Shown in pieces: positions 1-8,562 of a stretch of 64,000 nucleotides of DNA; within the stretch, counting starts at the first letter, position 1, and each line of letters opens with the position of its first letter. The DNA is from Novosphingobium fluoreni (GTDB lineage Bacteria > Pseudomonadota > Alphaproteobacteria > Sphingomonadales > Sphingomonadaceae), in contig NZ_JACIDY010000006.1 in the NCBI RefSeq assembly GCF_014196615.1, forward strand, positions 124,001-188,000. Reading direction: 5' to 3'. Made by a program: the position numbers and the translations under genes. Below the pieces are notes generated by a model. It ran no database searches. It worked only from the letters and a program-made list of their open reading frames with translations, and was not told the origin of the DNA.

Positions 1-649
1 GCCCGGCCGCTTCAGCTTCAACGTCAAGGGCGGCCGCTGCGAGGCGTGCCAGGGCGACGGCCTGATCAAGATCGAGATGCACTTCCTGCCCGACGTCTAC
101 GTCACCTGCGAGGAGTGCCACGGCAAGCGCTACAACCGCGAGACGCTGGAGGTGAAGTTCAAGGGCCAGTCGATCGCCGACGTGCTCGACATGACGATTG
201 AGGATGCCGAGGAGTTCTTCAAGGCCGTCCCCCCGATCCGCGACCGCATGCACATGCTCAACGAAGTGGGGCTGGGCTACGTCAAGGTCGGCCAGCAGGC
301 CACCACCTTGTCGGGCGGCGAGGCGCAGCGCGTGAAGCTTGCCAAGGAACTCGCCCGGCGCTCCACCGGGCAGACGCTCTACATCCTCGACGAGCCGACC
401 ACCGGCCTCCACTTCGAGGATGTGCGCAAGCTCCTCGAAGTGCTCCAGCGCCTCGTCGACCAGGGCAATTCGGTGGTGGTGATCGAGCACAACCTCGACG
501 TCATCAAGGTGGCCGACTGGATCATCGACCTCGGCCCCGAAGGCGGCGTCCGCGGCGGCGAGATCGTCGCTACCGGCACCCCGGAGCAAGTGGCCGCCAA
601 CCCGGCGAGCTTTACGGGGCGGTATCTTAAGCCGTTGTTGGAGGGATGA
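1..649 (+). CDS. uvrA: UvrA, excinuclease ABC subunit A (3' part)
   Basis: This is the C-terminal portion of the damage-recognition ATPase of nucleotide excision repair; the gene begins left of the window. The visible reading frame contains the last zinc-binding module (CEAC, then CEEC about 23 residues later), the ABC signature LSGGEAQR, the Walker B stretch [12 protein letters not shown] and the switch histidine in [11 protein letters not shown], ending in GRYLKPLL. This is the order expected for the second ATPase domain. The stop at 647-649 is followed by a 69-base gap and then by a gene of different base composition, so the right flank of uvrA looks like an insertion boundary. The truncation is due to the window edge. 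Confidence 0.97.
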   Translation, partial: PGRFSFNVKGGRCEACQGDGLIKIEMHFLPDVYVTCEECHGKRYNRETLEVKFKGQSIADVLDMTIEDAEEFFKAVPPIRDRMHMLNEVGLGYVKVGQQATTLSGGEAQRVKLAKELARRSTGQTLYILDEPTTGLHFEDVRKLLEVLQRLVDQGNSVVVIEHNLDVIKVADWIIDLGPEGGVRGGEIVATGTPEQVAANPASFTGRYLKPLLEG

Positions 650-718
650 AATGCTAGGGTGCATTTACAGCAGCGGTCAGCAACAATAACAATGTGACTG
701 GACGGTGGGGAGCAATTC

Positions 719-2956
719 GTGGCGAAGGCGAGATGGTCGAAGTTCGAAGAGCAGGTACGTGGAGTAGCAGAGCTAGTTTGGCGTTCGCCGTGTAAAGCCC
801 GCACCATTGCTGGGATCAACTTCGATGGCGTTATCGAGCTTAGCGCAGAAGAGTACGTCATTGTAGAAGCCTCGGTCAGAGAGGACCTGAGGAAAGTTCG
901 GCAAGACATAGCCAATATAAACGCTGCGCGGCTTACACTAGCTGGCCAAGGTATTGTCTGCCGGGGGTGGATCGTGCTCGATGCCGATCCAACGAAATCC
1001 ATGGAAGCGACAGCACTAACCAGCAAGATTAATATAGCTTCAATCAACAGTTTTGCTGCTAACTTTTTCCAATTTGCAAGATATCTAAATGCAAGGCTTG
1101 AAGCGGCTTTCGGCAGTGCCATCGATCCTATAACAGGTGCGATCGATACCGCCGAGTACGTTCCTGTATCATACATCAACCGAGTAGACGGTCGTGAAAT
1201 CGATATTGCTCGAGTGTGCGACCTGCTTCTTGAAGGTAAAAACATTGTACTGCTTGGCGAGTATGGGTCGGGAAAGAGTCGGTGCATCCGACAAATATTC
1301 TCCTTACTAGCGGTTGATTGGGGGATTACGTTTAAGTTTCCTTTCGCAATTAATTTACGAGAGTGTTGGGGGCTTAAGAGCGGAAAAGAAATTCTCCGAA
1401 GGTCATTGCTTGAGCTTGGCCTAGATGAGCTAGAAGCATCCGCAGTCCGCGTCTTTAACACTAAAAATTGTATCTTGCTCATCGACGGGTTTGACGAGGT
1501 AGGCAGCCAATCGTGGAGCGTTGACGAGGACCGACTGCGTCAACTTCGCGCTCAGGCGGTGAGTGGCGTGAAGGACGCCATTCGCTCCGTCGGCGGCGGC
1601 TGTCTTATTGCCGGACGCGAACACTACTTCTCCTCTGAAGCCGAGATGTTTTCAGCGTTGGGATTAGACAAGAAGAATACAATCGTTCTTCAGGCGAAAG
1701 ATGAGTTCACCGAAGAAGAGATGGAGTCATATTTCGAATTAACGGGCGTTAACGTCGATCTTCCATCATGGTTGCCTAGGCGTCCTCTCATTTGCCAAAC
1801 CATCGCAACGTTGACTGACGACGAACTCGAGAGAATGTTCGGCATTGATAATCAAGACGCCGAGTTTTGGAACCACTTCATAAATGTGCTGTGCGAGCGT
1901 GACGCGCGTATAAACGCTAATTTCGACGCGGGAACCATTTACCAAGTTTTCCTCAAGCTATCCCGTCGTACACGAAACCTTCCAGCGAACGTTGGACCTA
2001 TTTCTCAACGTACATTGCAAGAGGCCTTTGAAGAAGTAGTAGGGAAGCTTCCAGTGGAGGAAGCGGCGGTCATGCTACTTCGTCTACCAAGTTTAGGCCG
2101 GATCGGGTTGGAATCCTCTGATAGGCAATTCGTGGATACATTCATCTTAGACGGCCTCCGGGCAAGAGACATTATCGGCGCGATAGAGGCCGATAATGAA
2201 ACTCGTAGAGAGATAGCTGCAGATAGCTGGATGAATCCGCTCGAACCCCTGGGGCAGTCGGTCCTAGCCTTGGAGATAGATCGTCGCTTTGAGTCTTTCC
2301 GCCAGCTAGCCGAGCAAGCTTCGCGATCTGAGAATAAGACACTGTGTGGTGACATTATCGCGGCTGCGGCTCGCTCGGAGCTTGAAAGCACATTTGACTT
2401 CAACGGCTTGGCTGTATCCGGCGCATCGTTCAGTGACTTAGACCTTCACAGATTGAACGTCCAAAACTTCGAAATAGAGAACGCCGTCGTTCAGGTTCTC
2501 GTGCTGCCGTCATCTCCTCCTAGCAATGTTCGAATCAAGAACTCTTTAGTAGAGAAAGTGTCGGGCGCTTCATCATTCAGCGGCCTTCCGTCATGGGTAA
2601 GTCTATCGTCGGTTGATCGGTTCGACTCCGTTCAGACTGTCGCCGAAATTCGACGTGCAGGTCTTTCGCCGGCACACGAAGTTCTCGTCTCTATACTTAA
2701 AAAGACCTTCATGCAAAAAGGCGCAGGCCGTAAGGAAGCGGCTCTTTATCGAGGCTTCGGTGCCGGTTCAGTGAAGACAATTGCTCAAGAGGTGCTTCCT
2801 TTCTTGATGAAGGAGGGCGTGCTATCGCGTCACCGGGGCAACGAAGGTTGGATCTACTCGCCTGAACGATCCCAAGCAGCGAGAGTTGGAAAAATACTGG
2901 ATCAACTTAGATCCTCAGACGATCCGCTGTGGAAAGCGACTGACGCCTTTAATTAG
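719..2956 (+). CDS. NACHT-domain STAND NTPase, predicted antiphage protein
   Basis: A 745-residue NTPase of the NACHT/STAND class. Residues 1-150 resemble a degenerate PD-(D/E)xK nuclease-like domain (D36, E50, but S52 where Lys is expected). The NACHT core has Walker A GEYGSGKS (180-187), Walker B LLIDGFDE (253-260), a sensor-like CLIAGRE (295-301) and the helical motif RRPLICQ (354-360). Residues about 560-595 look like weak pentapeptide repeats, and 640-715 like a winged helix. The start is GTG 719 with GGGGAG just upstream. The gene is visibly AT-richer than its neighbours and uses codons such as ATA and TTA that they avoid, which suggests horizontal transfer. NACHT proteins of bacteria are known to include antiphage proteins that sense phage components and trigger abortive responses. 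The defence role here is inference; the NTPase class is firm. No partner gene is adjacent on the same strand except the HTH protein at 3082. Confidence 0.88.
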   Translation: MAKARWSKFEEQVRGVAELVWRSPCKARTIAGINFDGVIELSAEEYVIVEASVREDLRKVRQDIANINAARLTLAGQGIVCRGWIVLDADPTKSMEATALTSKINIASINSFAANFFQFARYLNARLEAAFGSAIDPITGAIDTAEYVPVSYINRVDGREIDIARVCDLLLEGKNIVLLGEYGSGKSRCIRQIFSLLAVDWGITFKFPFAINLRECWGLKSGKEILRRSLLELGLDELEASAVRVFNTKNCILLIDGFDEVGSQSWSVDEDRLRQLRAQAVSGVKDAIRSVGGGCLIAGREHYFSSEAEMFSALGLDKKNTIVLQAKDEFTEEEMESYFELTGVNVDLPSWLPRRPLICQTIATLTDDELERMFGIDNQDAEFWNHFINVLCERDARINANFDAGTIYQVFLKLSRRTRNLPANVGPISQRTLQEAFEEVVGKLPVEEAAVMLLRLPSLGRIGLESSDRQFVDTFILDGLRARDIIGAIEADNETRREIAADSWMNPLEPLGQSVLALEIDRRFESFRQLAEQASRSENKTLCGDIIAAAARSELESTFDFNGLAVSGASFSDLDLHRLNVQNFEIENAVVQVLVLPSSPPSNVRIKNSLVEKVSGASSFSGLPSWVSLSSVDRFDSVQTVAEIRRAGLSPAHEVLVSILKKTFMQKGAGRKEAALYRGFGAGSVKTIAQEVLPFLMKEGVLSRHRGNEGWIYSPERSQAARVGKILDQLRSSDDPLWKATDAFN

Positions 2957-3014
2957 ATCCGCTCCGCGCACCTGATTGCTGGCTCCAACCTAGGTTTCCT
3001 ACAAGCATACGAGC

Positions 3015-3056
3015 ATGGTATAACCATATGGGTTTAGAATGTGGGTATCTCACATT
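3015..3056. repeat. Two short inverted repeats before the HTH gene
   Basis: ATGGT-ATA-ACCAT (3015-3027) and AATGTG-N7-CACATT (3038-3056) lie side by side in the 125-base gap between the NACHT gene and the HTH gene, the second ending 25 bases before the ATG at 3082. They could be operator half-sites or small hairpins; no T-run follows, so they do not form an intrinsic terminator. Confidence 0.4.
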
Positions 3057-3081
3057 GAACATCCCTTGTGAAAGGTGAACC

Positions 3082-4320
3082 ATGTCGGACAGTTCAGACG
3101 CAAACGGCGGCAAGCCAAAATACCCCACCTCCTTCGGCCGGGGCTGGATACCGGTCGAGCGGGATATCGGCTTGCCGGACGATGACTGCGCCGACTTGCG
3201 CGAGTGGGCTTCGGCTTCGCCTCCGCTTCAGGGCAGCGGGTCAGGGAGTGGGGGCTCTGCGCCTCGGACGTCGCTGGGTGGGGAGAGCCGCCACGCCGAT
3301 CCCTCCGCTGAAGGAGTGGGGCTGAGCGCCGCCGCCAACCACAACTCTTGGACTCCCGCGCGGAAGGCGGCGTTTTTGCATCATCTGGCGGAGAAGGGGA
3401 ACGTGCGCTCGGCGGCGGCTCGGGTGGGGTTGTCGCACCAGTCGGCCTATGTCGCGCGGCGGCGGGATCGGGCGTTCCGTCTTGGTTGGGAGGCGGCGCT
3501 GGTGCTCGCGCGCGAGGTGGCGGCGCAAGTGCTCGCCACGCGCGCGCTCGACGGGATCGAGGAGCCGGTGTGGTTCCGGGGCGAGAACGTCGGCATCCGG
3601 GTGCGGCATGACTCGCGCTTGCTGCTCGCCCACCTCGCGCGGCTCGACAAGGCGGCCGAGGAGACCGACGCGGGCGAGCTTTCGGCGCGGTTCGACGAAT
3701 TGCTCGCCGGGATCGCGGGGGAGCAGCCGGGCGAGGCGCTGGTCGATACCGGAGAGGGCTGGGCCGAAAGCGCGCCGCTCGTCCCCCAACCGCGCGAGGC
3801 CTGGGCGGAGCGCACCGCCACCGCGCGCATGCGTGACGATTACGAGGATTGGGAGGCCGAAGTGGCGGCAGGCACGGCGAGCGAGGAGGACGAACCTTCG
3901 CCGCTGATGACCGAGTGGTTCGATGCCGCGCTGGCCGAGTGGGACACGTGGCACGCGCGCGCCTGCGGGGCGGTCGACGCGGCGGTGGCGGAGCAGAGCC
4001 TGCCCGCGCCGCGCTATTCCTTCCCCGCGATCGAAATCGACATGGCGGCGTTCCACGCGGCGGATGACGACGACCTCGACGATGAGGCGCGCGAGGACTA
4101 TGCGGCGCGCTATCGCGAGGCCTATGGTCCGGACGACGTGGCGATCGAGTACAAGTCCCTGCAACTGGGGTTGCGCGGGGGTGCGCGGTACTCCCCTGGA
4201 CACCGGCAATTGCGGCAACCGGGCGTGCGCTCAACCGGCGCCGAGTTTGCCCGAGAGCTTTCTGGCCACGCGCCAGCCCAGCGCCTTGGCGCGGTTGCCG
4301 GCGGGCCAGCGCCCTGGTGA
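3082..4320 (+). CDS. Helix-turn-helix protein of unknown function
   Basis: The 412-residue protein carries a helix-turn-helix-like segment at about residues 92-130 (TPARKAAFLHHLAEKGNVRS followed by AAARVGLSHQSAYVARRR), of the kind seen in phage terminase small subunits and transposase-like HTHs. The rest is acidic and unrecognised. Residues about 45-85 are low-complexity Gly/Ser/Pro and look like an insertion. The start at ATG 3082 has AAAGGTG at 3071-3077. The last 90 bases overlap the convergent cupin gene, and the final ~50 residues read like non-coding sequence, so the true C-terminus may have been lost by a frameshift. It has the chromosomal GC-rich composition, unlike the NACHT gene before it. 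DNA binding is plausible; function is unknown. Confidence 0.7.
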   Translation: MSDSSDANGGKPKYPTSFGRGWIPVERDIGLPDDDCADLREWASASPPLQGSGSGSGGSAPRTSLGGESRHADPSAEGVGLSAAANHNSWTPARKAAFLHHLAEKGNVRSAAARVGLSHQSAYVARRRDRAFRLGWEAALVLAREVAAQVLATRALDGIEEPVWFRGENVGIRVRHDSRLLLAHLARLDKAAEETDAGELSARFDELLAGIAGEQPGEALVDTGEGWAESAPLVPQPREAWAERTATARMRDDYEDWEAEVAAGTASEEDEPSPLMTEWFDAALAEWDTWHARACGAVDAAVAEQSLPAPRYSFPAIEIDMAAFHAADDDDLDDEAREDYAARYREAYGPDDVAIEYKSLQLGLRGGARYSPGHRQLRQPGVRSTGAEFARELSGHAPAQRLGAVAGGPAPW

Positions 4321-5079
4321 GGCGGGGGAGAGGCCCCACTGGCGCAACAGGCCGTTGAAGGCCCGCGCGTCCGCCTCGGCAAAGCTCCACTCCGAACGCC
4401 AGGTGATCGATAGCGACACCGAGGCCTGCGGGCCGTTGCGCACGAAATGCGGCGCCATGACGGGGACGAACAGCGCCTCGCCGGGGCCCAGCGCAAACTC
4501 TCGCCCGCCGGGCAGCAAGCTGTCGCGCCACTGAAGCTCTCGGCCGCCGCCGGTGTGGTAGGTCTCATGCACGGTATCGGGCGCGTAGGCGGGATCGCCC
4601 GCCGGGAACTGCGTCATCACCTTGGAGCCGCGGATCTGGAGCAGGATGTTGTGCTCGGGGTCGAAATGGTAGGGGGTGACGCTGCCGGGGCTGCTGATAA
4701 AGATGAAGCCCTGCGTTTTCAGCATCCGCCCGGTGCGCGCCTCGATCTGCGGGGTCAGCTCGGCCAGCAGGTCGGCCAGCAGCGCGGCGTAGGGGGCGTG
4801 TTGCTCCACGTTCTTGAGGACGGCCCAGGACTTGCTGCTCTCGATCCGGCGGATGGTCTCGCCGATCGGCAGGCCGGTGGGGGCAGGCTTGCCGTCGACG
4901 CCCAGGGGCTGGTCAGCGGCGTTGTACTCCACCGATGACGCAGGCAGCGCCTCGGCCAGCGTGGCCAGGGCCTCGCGCTCCAGCAGCGGGTGCTGGTGGA
5001 GGGTGTGCGCCAGAACGTGCGGCACCTCGGGATAGGCTTGGGCGAAAGCGGCGCGCGAGGCGGGGGGGAAAACGCTCAT
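4231..5079 (-). CDS. Cupin-like (JmjC/FIH-type) protein
   Basis: This 282-residue protein belongs to the cupin_8/JmjC-like family of Fe(II)/2-oxoglutarate-type oxygenases. The metal-binding HxD is visible as YHFDPEH (H138, D140) and a distal histidine as APHFVRN (H211); the intervening strand LLQIRGSKVMTQFP is typical of the fold. The substrate cannot be read from sequence. It follows the acyltransferase gene at 5076 with a 4-base ATGA overlap, so the two are almost certainly co-translated and may act in one modification pathway. Its 3' end converges with and overlaps the HTH gene by 90 bases. Confidence 0.85.
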   Translation of the reverse strand: MSVFPPASRAAFAQAYPEVPHVLAHTLHQHPLLEREALATLAEALPASSVEYNAADQPLGVDGKPAPTGLPIGETIRRIESSKSWAVLKNVEQHAPYAALLADLLAELTPQIEARTGRMLKTQGFIFISSPGSVTPYHFDPEHNILLQIRGSKVMTQFPAGDPAYAPDTVHETYHTGGGRELQWRDSLLPGGREFALGPGEALFVPVMAPHFVRNGPQASVSLSITWRSEWSFAEADARAFNGLLRQWGLSPASPGRWPAGNRAKALGWRVARKLSGKLGAG

Positions 5080-6254
5080 CGCCCGGAACCTTGGCGGGTC
5101 TCGTGGCGGACCAGCTGACGAAAGGCGAAGCGGCGGGCGGCGCCGCCGATGGCGATCGAGAGCCTGCCGATCTCGCGGCGCTCACGCCAGATGTGGTCGA
5201 TCATCGGATGGTCGGCGGCGGCGCAGCTGTCGGTCCAGGCGATGTCGGGGTTGCCCAGGATCGCCAGGTTTTCGCGCTGGAGCAGCACGCCGGGGGAGAA
5301 GCGCGCGAACCGCTCGTCGAACGCGGTCTTGAAGGAGAACGCGCCGGGCGGGCTGAGGAAGGTGGCAAGCATGGCGATGGGGCGGCCTTCGAGGGAGAGG
5401 GTCAGCCGCTCGAGGCGGCCGCGAGCGGCGGCTCCGGCGAGGCTTTCGGCAAAGAGCGTGGCGGTGGCGGGGGCGCTGGCGAGGGCCGAGCCGGCCTCTC
5501 CCTTCCAGCCGGCCTGCTCGAGGCGGAGGAAGTCTTGCGTCCACTGGTCGAGCCCGTCGGCATCGGTGCGGCGGGTGAAAGACACGGCGCCTTCGTCGGC
5601 AAGGCGATTGGCCTGGCGGCGCAGCTCCTTGCGTTTCTTGGCGGACATCGAGGCATCCCAGTAGGCCTCTGGCGAGAGGTTGGAGGCCAACATGGCGCGC
5701 TCTTCCCGCTGGACGACTTCGCACTGGCGGCGCTGCTGGGAGCAGACGTCAAGCAAGGCGGTATAAAGTGGACCGTCGAGCGGGAGGTCGCGCAAGTGGA
5801 GGAACAGGGCGGTGCCGGCGTTCTGGTCCGCCCAGCGCAGCAGAGCTTGCCAGAATGCCCCCTCCGATCCGGCCGCGACGAGCGGTGCGCCGCAGAACAT
5901 GTTGGGATGCAGCCAGTTGCTGAGGTGCGGGAAGGGATAGCGATAGTAGTGACTTGGCCGCGCGATCGGCAGCATGCCCGCCAGTTCACCCGAAATGTCG
6001 AGCCGCAGCAGATTCACCTCGGTCTGGTCAGACAGCAGGCGCAGCGAGGGGAGGAGGTAACAGCTTTCAAGGAAGGGATTGGGCTCGATGGCACAGGCCG
6101 CTAGGGCGTCCCACGAGCGGATGGACTCTGGATCGGAGAGGGCGGCCCACGGCACCAGGCGCAGCGAAGCGCCGGCGTTCTCGTCGTGCTGCTCTACCGG
6201 CTGTGTCGCCACCGTCTGGTTAATCCCGTCGTCACGCGAAGGATCGTCGCGCAA
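5076..6254 (-). CDS. FemAB/CelD-like GNAT-fold acyltransferase
   Basis: A 392-residue protein resembling the BioF2-like/CelD (FemAB-related) acyltransferase family: an N-terminal half with FLESCYLLPSLRLL and GMLPIA, and a C-terminal GNAT half with RKELRRQANRLADEG, FLRLEQAGWKG and GVLLQRENL. These proteins usually transfer acyl or aminoacyl groups to cell-envelope molecules; the acceptor here is unknown. It is the first gene of a two-gene operon with the cupin-like protein (ATGA overlap at 5076-5079). The start at 6254 leaves about 30 low-complexity residues before conserved sequence, so a later start is possible. Confidence 0.8.
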   Translation of the reverse strand: MRDDPSRDDGINQTVATQPVEQHDENAGASLRLVPWAALSDPESIRSWDALAACAIEPNPFLESCYLLPSLRLLSDQTEVNLLRLDISGELAGMLPIARPSHYYRYPFPHLSNWLHPNMFCGAPLVAAGSEGAFWQALLRWADQNAGTALFLHLRDLPLDGPLYTALLDVCSQQRRQCEVVQREERAMLASNLSPEAYWDASMSAKKRKELRRQANRLADEGAVSFTRRTDADGLDQWTQDFLRLEQAGWKGEAGSALASAPATATLFAESLAGAAARGRLERLTLSLEGRPIAMLATFLSPPGAFSFKTAFDERFARFSPGVLLQRENLAILGNPDIAWTDSCAAADHPMIDHIWRERREIGRLSIAIGGAARRFAFRQLVRHETRQGSGR

Positions 6255-6300
6255 GGTGAGGGTACCAGGTCGCGGTCAAGAGCGGGCTAACGGGGTTGGT

Positions 6301-6335
6301 TAAGAAACCCCGCCCGCAACGTGCACAGGCGGGGT
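6301..6335 (-). terminator. Intrinsic terminator of hppA
   Basis: Arms ACCCCGCC (6307-6314) and GGCGGGGT (6328-6335) form an 8-bp stem just after the hppA stop. Read on the minus strand it is followed by TTCTTA, a modest U-tract. Confidence 0.7.
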
Positions 6336-6345
6336 AGTTGGCTGA

Positions 6346-8448
6346 TCAGCCGTGGCCGGCCAGGACGGCCAGCAGCAACAGCGCCACGATGTTCGTGATC
6401 TTGATCATCGGGTTCACGGCGGGGCCGGCGGTGTCCTTGTAGGGATCGCCGACCGTGTCGCCGGTCACCGCGGCCTTGTGCGCCTCGGAGCCTTTGCCGC
6501 CGTGGTGACCGTCTTCGATGTACTTCTTGGCGTTGTCCCACGCACCGCCGCCCGACGTCATCGACAGCGCGACGAAGAGGCCGCTGACGATCACGCCCAG
6601 CAGAAGGGCTCCCAGCGCGGCAAAGCCATTGGCCTGCCCGGCGACGAAGGTGATGACGAAATACACCACGATCGGGGCCAGCACCGGCAGGAGTGACGGA
6701 ATGATCATCTCCTTGATGGCCGCTCGAGTGACGAGGTCGACCGTGCGGGCGTAGTCCGGCTTCTGCTCGTACGTCATGATGCCCGGCTTTTCACGGAACT
6801 GCTCGCGAACATCGACCACCACATCGCCTGCGGCTCGGCCAACGGCGAGCATGCCCATCGAACCGAAGAGGTAGGGCAGCAAGGCTCCGAGCAGCAGACC
6901 TACGATGACGTAAGGGTTCTCCAGGCTGAAATTGACGGTCAGCTCGGGAAAAAACGCCTTCAGGTCATTGGTATAGGCAGCAAACAGCACCAGTGCCGCA
7001 AGGCCGGCGGAACCGATCGCATAGCCCTTGGTGACGGCCTTGGTGGTGTTGCCCACAGCGTCGAGCGCGTCGGTCTTCTCTCGAACCGAGTCGTCCAGAC
7101 CCGCCATCTCGGCGATGCCGCCCGCATTGTCGGTGACGGGTCCGTAAGCATCGAGTGCGACCACCATTCCGGCTAGGGCCAACATGGCCGTGGCGGCGTA
7201 GGCGATGCCGATCAGGCCGGCGAGTTGATAGGCGACGACGATGCCCGCCACGATCACCACGGTCGGCAGCGCGGTCGCTTCCATGCTGATCGCCAGACCC
7301 TGGATCACGTTGGTGCCGTGGCCGGTAACGGACGATTGCGCGATCGAGCGCACCGGGCGGTACTGCGTGCCCGTGTAGTACTCGGTGATCCAGATGATCA
7401 GCCCGGTGATCGCCAGTCCCACCATCGAACACCAGAACAGGTCCATGCCATTGTAAGGATCGACACCAACCGGTGCCATCATGTCACCCTGCCGGATGAA
7501 CCAGATACAGCCGTAGATCGCGGGGATTGAAAGGATCGCGGTGACAAGGAAGCCCTTGTACATCGCCCCCATGATCGACTGTTTGGCACCCAGCTTGACG
7601 AAATATGTGCCGATGATCGATGTGATAATGCACACGCCACCGATCAGCAGCGGCAGTGTCATCATGGCAAGTAGGTAAGCGCCAAGGCCCTTCACCAGCA
7701 GTGCGGTCAGCACCATGGTTGCGCCCACGGTGACGACATAGGTTTCGAACAAGTCTGCGGCCATACCCGCACAGTCGCCCACGTTATCGCCTACGTTGTC
7801 GGCAATGACGGCGGGGTTGCGCGGATCGTCTTCGGGAATGCCCGCCTCGACTTTGCCGACGAGATCGGCGCCGACGTCCGCGGCCTTGGTGAAGATACCG
7901 CCGCCGAGCCGCGCGAAGATCGAGATCAGCGATGCCCCAAATGCCAGTGCGACGAGGCCATCGACGACGGTGCGGTCTGCCGTGCCGACTTCGTAGCCGG
8001 CGATCGCCGTCAGGTAGTAGAAGAAACAGGCGATCGCGAGCAGAGCCAGCCCTGCAACCAGCATGCCGGTGATCGCACCGGCGCGGAAGGCCAGAGTGAG
8101 GCCCTGCTGCAGGCCCTTCTGCGCGGCTGCAGCTGTGCGCACGTTGGCGCGCACCGACACGTTCATGCCGATAAACCCGGCCACGCCCGACAGGATCGCC
8201 CCGATAGCGAAGCCGCTGGCTTGCACAGGCCCCAGTGTCACGATGATGATGAGAGCGACGACGACACCGACGATGGCGATAGTGGTGTATTGTCGCCGTA
8301 AGTAGGCTTGCGCACCCTCCTGTATGGCGGCGGCGATTTCCTGCATCTTTTCCGAACCGGCTGAAGCGCCGAGCACTTGTCTACTGGTGACGAAGCCGTA
8401 CACAACGGCGACCAACCCCAGGACGATGGCAATCGTGATCAAATTCAC
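6346..8448 (-). CDS. hppA: Proton-pumping membrane pyrophosphatase, K+-independent type
   Basis: This 700-residue integral membrane enzyme couples pyrophosphate hydrolysis to proton export, with about 16 hydrophobic segments. The catalytic signature [11 protein letters not shown] (191-201) and the [11 protein letters not shown] loop (218-228) are intact. The stretch [14 protein letters not shown] carries Lys at 470 and Thr at 473, the residues that distinguish K+-independent from K+-dependent pumps, where Ala stands in place of Lys. The start is GTG at 8446-8448, preceded on the minus strand by AAGGGGATG as ribosome-binding site. It is monocistronic, with its own terminator. Length matches the family. 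Confidence 0.97.
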   Translation of the reverse strand: MNLITIAIVLGLVAVVYGFVTSRQVLGASAGSEKMQEIAAAIQEGAQAYLRRQYTTIAIVGVVVALIIIVTLGPVQASGFAIGAILSGVAGFIGMNVSVRANVRTAAAAQKGLQQGLTLAFRAGAITGMLVAGLALLAIACFFYYLTAIAGYEVGTADRTVVDGLVALAFGASLISIFARLGGGIFTKAADVGADLVGKVEAGIPEDDPRNPAVIADNVGDNVGDCAGMAADLFETYVVTVGATMVLTALLVKGLGAYLLAMMTLPLLIGGVCIITSIIGTYFVKLGAKQSIMGAMYKGFLVTAILSIPAIYGCIWFIRQGDMMAPVGVDPYNGMDLFWCSMVGLAITGLIIWITEYYTGTQYRPVRSIAQSSVTGHGTNVIQGLAISMEATALPTVVIVAGIVVAYQLAGLIGIAYAATAMLALAGMVVALDAYGPVTDNAGGIAEMAGLDDSVREKTDALDAVGNTTKAVTKGYAIGSAGLAALVLFAAYTNDLKAFFPELTVNFSLENPYVIVGLLLGALLPYLFGSMGMLAVGRAAGDVVVDVREQFREKPGIMTYEQKPDYARTVDLVTRAAIKEMIIPSLLPVLAPIVVYFVITFVAGQANGFAALGALLLGVIVSGLFVALSMTSGGGAWDNAKKYIEDGHHGGKGSEAHKAAVTGDTVGDPYKDTAGPAVNPMIKITNIVALLLLAVLAGHG

Positions 8449-8562
8449 GCAGCATCCCCTTTCCCTTGTTTATTATCTTATTCGGCAGCATTTTTTTGCT
8501 GCTCGGACACTAGGGCTATAGGGCGGCCGGGGGACTGGCAAGGGGTTTGCAAAAATGCAATG

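Noticed and set aside
379..1482. Long minus-strand frame across uvrA and the NACHT gene
   Set aside because: It spans two real plus-strand genes, is Ser/Arg-rich without motifs and has no ribosome-binding site.
3050..4531. 493-codon minus-strand frame opposite the HTH gene
   Set aside because: Extremely Arg/Pro/Ala-rich composition typical of antisense frames in GC-rich DNA; it also overlaps the well-supported cupin gene.
8485..8502. GCAGCA-TTTTTT-TGCTGC hairpin between thiL and hppA
   Set aside because: No T-run after the stem on either strand and it lies in the hppA leader, so it was not called a terminator; it may still be a minor leader hairpin.
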